Shown here: positions 57,902 through 64,000 of the stretch, piece by piece | How positions within the stretch are numbered: position 1 is the first letter of the stretch | How the letters are laid out: each line of letters begins with the position of its first letter | From: Arabidopsis thaliana | Taxonomy: Eukaryota > Streptophyta > Magnoliopsida > Brassicales > Brassicaceae | Reading direction: 5' to 3' | Length of the DNA stretch: 64,000 nucleotides | Assembly (NCBI RefSeq): GCF_000001735.4 | Contig: NC_003070.9 | Location: forward strand, 20,321,971 to 20,385,970 | Made by a program: the position numbers and the translations under genes | The notes under the pieces: model-generated | What the model saw: the letters and a program-made list of their open reading frames with translations, nothing else | What the model was told of the DNA's origin: nothing | Databases searched by the model: none

Positions 57902-58678
57902 TTGGAAGCTTCAAATGCAATGCTCAGCTGAATGAAACCCTATCCATGGGTAGATTTCACAGAAACTGACTTGTTACACAAGGAAGCTATAAGATTATGT
58001 AAATTCCTAAATAAACACATCGAGAAACCCCAAAATCACAATTCAACACCACTCAAATTACCCAAAAACGAAACGAAACAACTGCATAAGTCCACAGAGC
58101 CTCGAGAATTAGGGTAAAGCAGAACAAAATTAAACGAAATCGAGTCACCAAAAAACTGAGATTCGATCGAAAGAGGTGTAGAAAACGGAAAAAACGGGAA
58201 GAGAGAATAGTGAATGAAAAATTCAGAGAGTGGCATAATGTTCTTCTTCTTCGCCGAGTTCGGTGTTTCTTCCCTACGAATTCGCGCCAATTCGTGGCCC
58301 TAAATCGAGTCTCTTCTTTCGCACACATCACCACACTCTCTCTCATCCTTCTCTTTCTCAGCTTTTTTAATTTTGGTAACAAATCACACTCTCAATTTTT
58401 TCAAAGCTAAAATTGATTTTAGACTTTGGTTAGCTCACGAATTAAATTTTTTCTAATTATTTACTTTGAAATTATCACGTAATATGAAATACATTCGAGC
58501 AAGAATCAAGCAAATGTAAATTTATGAAGTTCTTTCACTCGAGTAAATAATGTTTTCATCTATATAAGAAATGGAATATACATAAAAAATTCTATACGAG
58601 ACATTATGACACAACAATTTTTTTGTTTTCTTTTGTGTATGTAACAAGACTAAACTTACCCTTTTTTTTTTGTTCGAA
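57902..58678. other. myosin leader/promoter and PES1 3' region
   Basis: Upstream sequence of the minus-strand myosin gene (CT-rich leader toward 58350) followed by the 3' region of PES1. ORFs at 58036-58410 on both strands are low-complexity leader sequence. Confidence 0.5.
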
Positions 58679-61600
58679 TCATGGCTCGAAAGATGGAACA
58701 TGAGTTGCGGTAGTGTGCGTCAAACTGTAGTTTAATCTGTCTAAGACACTTCTGTATGGATCTTCCTCTCGTTTCTTCAACAGGTAGGCTATACTATTCT
58801 CTACCTCCGCCTTTACCTCCAAGTAAACTTGATTTGCTTCTTCTTTGTCTTTTACAAGCTCTGGTCTTCCCTTTGTCTCTATCGGTTTCCCAAACAGGTA
58901 ATAGAACCTACCCGGGACTTTCGGTATGAGTCCTGGTAGGTAGAGTGGCTGGTTTGCCACCTCTCCCTCTGACTCTTCCCTATCATCACAAACAATAGTA
59001 CTCATCAATCTTTGACTAGTAACAACTACACTCATTAGCATCTATTTCAGTTATATGAAAAACAATGTTACCTCAATTTAAATTGTTTGGTATCGCGAGT
59101 AACTTCCGTGATATAGTCATTAAGAATAGGGATCTTCATCAGGTCGTTGTAATCAAGAACCAACTGCAATAGCAAAAGAAAAATATATTTATAAATGACT
59201 ATTTTCAATAACTGAGCACACGAAATTCAAATTTTTTGGGAAGTTTTTCTGTGACAGGAAGCTTACTTCAGCTATGTCGTCTTCACCAACTGTTCCAAAC
59301 GGCACTATTGTTGCACCAAACCGTGCTGCCATTCTTACAAACTCTTGCTGTTCAGGCCAAATTAGTTTGTATTGTTCACCCTGCAATGTCATAGAAAGTA
59401 GTATATGTATCATCAGAAATTCTAACAACACCACCAGGTTAATAAATTAAGTACACACTTCTATTAGGACAAAGAAACAGAAGATCTCAGATAACCAAAT
59501 CATTTTAGTATTATTTGAGCTTAAACAGGTTCAACTGCATAGTCAAGACTTTGATTTCACCGTCAAGTGGGTGGAACCACTCTCCTTTTGGCTACTAATT
59601 TTTCTTAAACCAAACTAGAAAAAAAAAGAATTGAAAGATGGCTAACCCGGTTATGGAGAGCCTCTCGTGCACCACCAGGGAAGAGAAGGACATGAGATTT
59701 AGAATCTAACAGCTTAAATAGATTGGTTGCGGTGACAGGATAGGCACCAAATACTTTAATCCAGTCACCATAATCAAACGCCTTAGCTGGATCATTATCA
59801 GAATACAGAACCGGATGGGCCATTCCACGAAAGAGAATGTTCTTCTCTTTTATAAACGCCTCGGACATTGGACCAAGTTCAAGACCCATCAACATGTGGT
59901 AACCAACAAGTAGCACCGGACCTTTATCTGGAACACCAGCAAGTCCCTTCACTATTTTCCCGTCTTCCATAGTTGAAAAAAACACAGAACCAACAGCATT
60001 TCGCAAGAATCTGCATATCACAAGGAATAAAATCAGACCAGATAAATCACATGAAGCTAAGTACATTTGGTTCTCTTTTGCTCATTTGAGGAGATCAAGG
60101 AACGAGACACATTAACTTGTAGTGTCAACTGTTTTGGAGAAAGTTTTTGAATATTTAGTAGATGGAACTTTTTTCTAAGAGAAATAGAGTCAAGGAAGGC
60201 TTAGCAAAGTTACCCAAGCACTTCATCAAGGGCGTAAGCAAGTTCTCCCTTACTTGGAGGCAAGAAATCAGAAACCAAATCATATCTCCAGGACCGCCGG
60301 TACTTGCCTGTACCTTTTATAACTGTGAGCAAACTGATGCTATCTTCCTGGGACAATAAATGGTAGTATGTCAATGAATAAATAGTCATACTACTCTGTG
60401 TTTTTCTCTTCTTGTAAGAAATTACTCTAATACTACTTAATAGCTTCACCTACCATCCGGAACAAAAGGAAACTCAAGAGTAATTTAGTATGTAAATTAC
60501 TATGTTAAATTACCAATAAAAGGGTATGCCCATTGTCCTTGAAGCATCGAACTGAACAGTTTTTAAGTAACCCGTGAAGCCGCTTTGCTTCTTCTTGGCT
60601 AGGAAGCATCATGTCCTTTCCACTGAAAGTCGATGAAATCCGAAGTCATTTCTATTTTCTTGATAATATGTCGCTCATTGTAAGCCAGGTTGTGGTATTT
60701 CTTTCATAGACCACAAATAAAGAAGAGAGAAGAAATGTTATACCATAAGAAAGAAGATTACCTAGCAAGGACCAAGACTTCAGCTTGAACAGCATGGATG
60801 CGGGAATTGGCATAAGCACAGCCAGATCTCAGTAACTTAAGCTTCCAAAGTAAGGTTTCCCGTGGAATAATTCCACCGAGCTCCTGAAAATGAATGGTTA
60901 GAAAAGATGTTATCTTTTATAGAAACAGAACAAAGTAAATGCATTTAAAGAACACTCACAGAGAGAAGCGGGAGCATTGTTTTAGTAAGCCTTTGTCTCA
61001 ACTTTTCAATTTTTACTCCTGTTGGAAGTTGGTTGTCGATACCAAGTGTCGCCATCTTTATCGGATCACCTATAAATCCAAGAAAGCTTAAGTAAAGACA
61101 ATTTAAGAAGACAAAAGGGGACTTAATTAACTTATACAATAAACATCAGTTCATGTACCCATAATAAAGCTTAGAGCATATGGAACAGTAAAATGAAGCT
61201 CCTCTGGCACCATCTCTAATATAGGCAGCAACGGCTGTAGCGGTGACCTATCAAATGATGTAGCTAAAAAAGGAGAAAACGTGTTTGGTCATTCATAAAA
61301 GCTTATATGCAAGTATGCGTTTAGATACAAAGCTACAAAATTAAATAAATGTTTGCTGACCTGGGTTGACTAGTATCAACACCAAGTCTAACGAACGGTT
61401 TCTAGCAGCAACAGCAAGAGCCAGGCATCCTCCAAAGGAATCGCCCACGAGATATATCGGCTTATTAGGACGTGTAGCCTGCTCCTGCCTCAAAACATCT
61501 TCGACTACTTTCAGAAGCCCTTTATGGTAAAACCAACAGAAGAGAACATTCAGAGAAAATCAAGTAAACAACTAATGACCTTATACAGAATCACTAGTTA

Positions 61601-62983
61601 GATATTTCTATCCATTTGGAAGTCAATATTCATTTGTAAAAATCTTCTATTTGATGTCAAAGACAATGAACTGAGTGCAAGTAATCTAAGTATTGTTGTA
61701 TGTACATATATACTTGTAGAAATGTATTTATACACAGCACATGCATCTAAAAGAGAAAACACAAGCCAGCGAAGAACTATTCTATGATCTTAAAGGGACA
61801 GCTACTGTATAAAATCTTCATAACCAAATGTATATATCGCTATCTTTTTATTACCTTCAAATGGAGTTCGATCAAGTACAGGAATATGCAGGCACGAGAC
61901 ATGAAAAGCCCTGTATTGAGGAAATACAAGAACAACAGTTTAGACTGCAAACACTTGTGTGATTAAAAACGAGATTCAACATAATATGAAGTGTCAGTTT
62001 GTTTGGATTAGTTTTCTTGCTTCTGCATTAAGTATTCAAGTTTATATATTTACATTTCCACATTCTTAGACCAATGTCATTTCCAGAGAAACTAGACTTA
62101 ACAAAAATAGTGAACATACTTGCCAAGAGCTTTGTGATGTGGAACAAGGCCCATCCCTGTGCCATCCATCCCTGCATAAAATATTAATCCATCAGGCATT
62201 ACGAAAGTCCAAAAATTGGAACTTTGAAGCGATAATCAGAGAGTCAGATACTTGACACTGAAAAACAGTAAAAAAAACCATTACTAGAATTCAAAATACA
62301 GCCTAAACAATAAAGCATTATCCTAAAAGCTTGGAACTTTGAAACGAAGATTTAGAATCAGATACATGAGATAAGAAAACAGTAATTCAACAAAACAGCC
62401 TACAGATTCAACCTTTCCTCCATGAAACACACAAAGAAGTGAGAAAATGAATACAAAGTTTCAAACTTTGGAAGAATAGTAAATTTTTAGCTCATGAAGC
62501 ACACACAAACCTCACATAGGTCAAGCAATTTCAACAATCAAAGCTCAAAAACCATTGATTCTTATAAATCACTGATTTTGTTTTACCAGGTAAGAAGAGT
62601 AACGTAGGAGCATCTTCAACAGGTCGACCACAATCAACGGGACTAAACCACCGTGGAGGACCACCATCAGCCTTCAAAATCTCTTTAGCCGCAGCAAAGT
62701 AATCTTTAACAGATTTGGAGCCATACCCATCATCCCATAACAACTCAATTTCATCACTCACTATCTTTCTCTTGGATTTCCCTTTCCCATTCACTTCATT
62801 TGCCCCTTTTTGGTTTTGAACAGTAGTAGACAAAGAGACCGAACCGTTGTTGTTCACTGGTTCCAATGATGTCGCCTTCTTGTTTTCACCAGAGATTTGA
62901 GCTCTTACCTTGAAATTGCGTCTTTGGTTAGAACTCAATCTCAAATTTGGTAACACCAATAAGCTTGAAGAACATGTTGCCAT
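58679..62983 (-). CDS. PES1: phytyl ester synthase PES1
   Basis: Plastoglobule acyltransferase that makes fatty-acid phytyl esters and triacylglycerol during chlorophyll breakdown and nitrogen starvation (recalled as At1g54570). The start at 62983 (MATCSSSLLVLPNLRLSS) opens a Ser/Arg-rich plastid transit peptide. An in-frame ATG at 63046 would add 21 residues and hide it. Exon 1 ends near 62590 in TLLFLPG, the oxyanion-type start of the alpha/beta-hydrolase domain. The nucleophile elbow GDSFGG lies at about 61445. The second half is a lysophospholipid-acyltransferase-like domain: GYHMLMGLEL at about 59900, then LLFPGGAREALH at about 59670. The C-terminus ends THVPSFEP, stop 58679-58681. Neither domain shows a break. 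Confidence 0.92.
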
Positions 62984-64000
62984 TGTCTTTTGATTCAGGC
63001 AGTCCACAGGCAACGGGAGGAGAGATTTCTTAGAAACGATTACCAAAAAATAAAAAATAATTTTAAAAAGATTGAAACTTTAAAAATATCTTACAAAAGT
63101 TTTTGAACAGACAAAGCAATTTTTTTTAAAAAAGAAAGATTATTAATATTTCTTCTTTCTTTCGGTTTCGTTTTAGAAATGTATTTCATAGAAAGTGCTA
63201 AAAATAATAAAATAAATCTTTAGTAGAAAAGAATTTTTAAATTTCCATCGGACTTCAATTTCAAACCTCCATATTAAGGAAGTGGGGTTTACAAGAGGTA
63301 GACAATCAGACACCTAAACTACTTGAAACGGAAAAATAAAGAACTTTGTATTCTTTCTTGTGTGGTGCACAGAAAAAAAAAAGTATTATGATGTCTTTAT
63401 AGCAAGAAATCTGTACTGCAATACAAAATGGGAAAAGACAAAGCATTTGTAATAGGTAAGTTTTAAAATTGTAATATATGGAATAGAGAATGTTTTTAGT
63501 CAATTGCTAAATGGGTATTTTATACATGTTAAATCCAATATGTATCCATAATTATGATCTACAAATTAAGAAGAAGAAAAAAATATTCACTTAACTAATA
63601 ATATAATTAATAAGAATTTTTTAATATTTAATATCTATCTCCTCTAAAATAAAAGTAAGAAATAAGATACTAAAATAACTAAAAAATAATTTCTGAAGTG
63701 ACTCAGATTCACATTCTATAAAGAATTTTTTACTTTTTTCTTTTATTTTTGAAGGTACACTAGAACAAATTGTATGAAGAAATATATTTCAAACTACGTT
63801 CAGAGATGTCTAATTTCACATATAAAATTGAACTATTTTTCTTTTGGTTTTTATTTGTTCTTGGAGTCGTTATCAAGATTACGCAGTTAATTCACTAGTC
63901 GCTAAAGAAACAGAAGCTTTTCACTATTGTTTATCTATTATTCCGTCTCTCTTTATGATTAATATCTTTTTGTTTTTCTCATAAGATTAATTCTTTGTAT
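62984..64000. other. intergenic DNA upstream of PES1
   Basis: PES1 leader and promoter, then strongly AT-rich DNA. No coding frame is credible (63306-63503 is low-complexity). The next gene is outside the window. Confidence 0.55.

Overview
This window is nuclear DNA of a crucifer and almost certainly Arabidopsis thaliana. The genes are intron-rich with short AT-rich introns and canonical GT-AG borders. The gene order (RRP6-like exonuclease, defensin-like peptide, PP2A B'' subunit, WVD2-like protein, RPP27-type receptor-like protein, XRN4, rubredoxin, NEK1, DUF1517, EF-hand, LEA_2/NHL, F-box, myosin XI, phytyl ester synthase) matches what I remember of chromosome 1 around At1g54440 to At1g54570. 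Locus names are recalled, not looked up, and the accession is unknown.

Layout. 1-5961: RRP6L1 on the plus strand, with a duplicated exon and a stop codon in front of its conserved N-terminal region. 5962-14550: a gene-poor island of transposon debris. It holds a 1.3-kb element with about 145-bp terminal inverted repeats and a 9-bp target duplication, several short tandem duplications, a decayed gypsy-type remnant, and one small gene for a cysteine-rich defensin-like peptide (10458-10892). 14551-20930: two minus-strand genes, a PP2A B'' subunit and WDL2. 22714-23106: a lone first exon of a TauE/SafE transporter. 23685-27062: a receptor-like protein gene of the RPP27 type whose LRR frame is broken by a small deletion. 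28330-34680: XRN4. 35114-35701: rubredoxin RBD1. 36633-40036: NEK1. 41595-48807: a DUF1517 plastid protein, a small EF-hand protein, an NHL/LEA_2 protein and an F-box protein. 49679-57901: a class XI myosin. 58679-62983: phytyl ester synthase PES1. The last kilobase shows no gene.

The genes are mostly unrelated housekeeping, RNA-decay, cytoskeletal and plastid genes, as is usual in a eukaryotic genome. There is no operon-like unit. Two RNA-decay enzymes (nuclear RRP6L1 and cytoplasmic XRN4), two microtubule- or cell-cycle-related genes (WDL2, NEK1) and two plastid genes (RBD1, PES1) lie here by chance as far as I can tell. The least ordinary parts are the RRP6L1 start and exon duplication, the interrupted receptor gene with a candidate frame-restoring intron, the transposon island around the defensin-like gene, and the myosin exon that encodes only the start codon.
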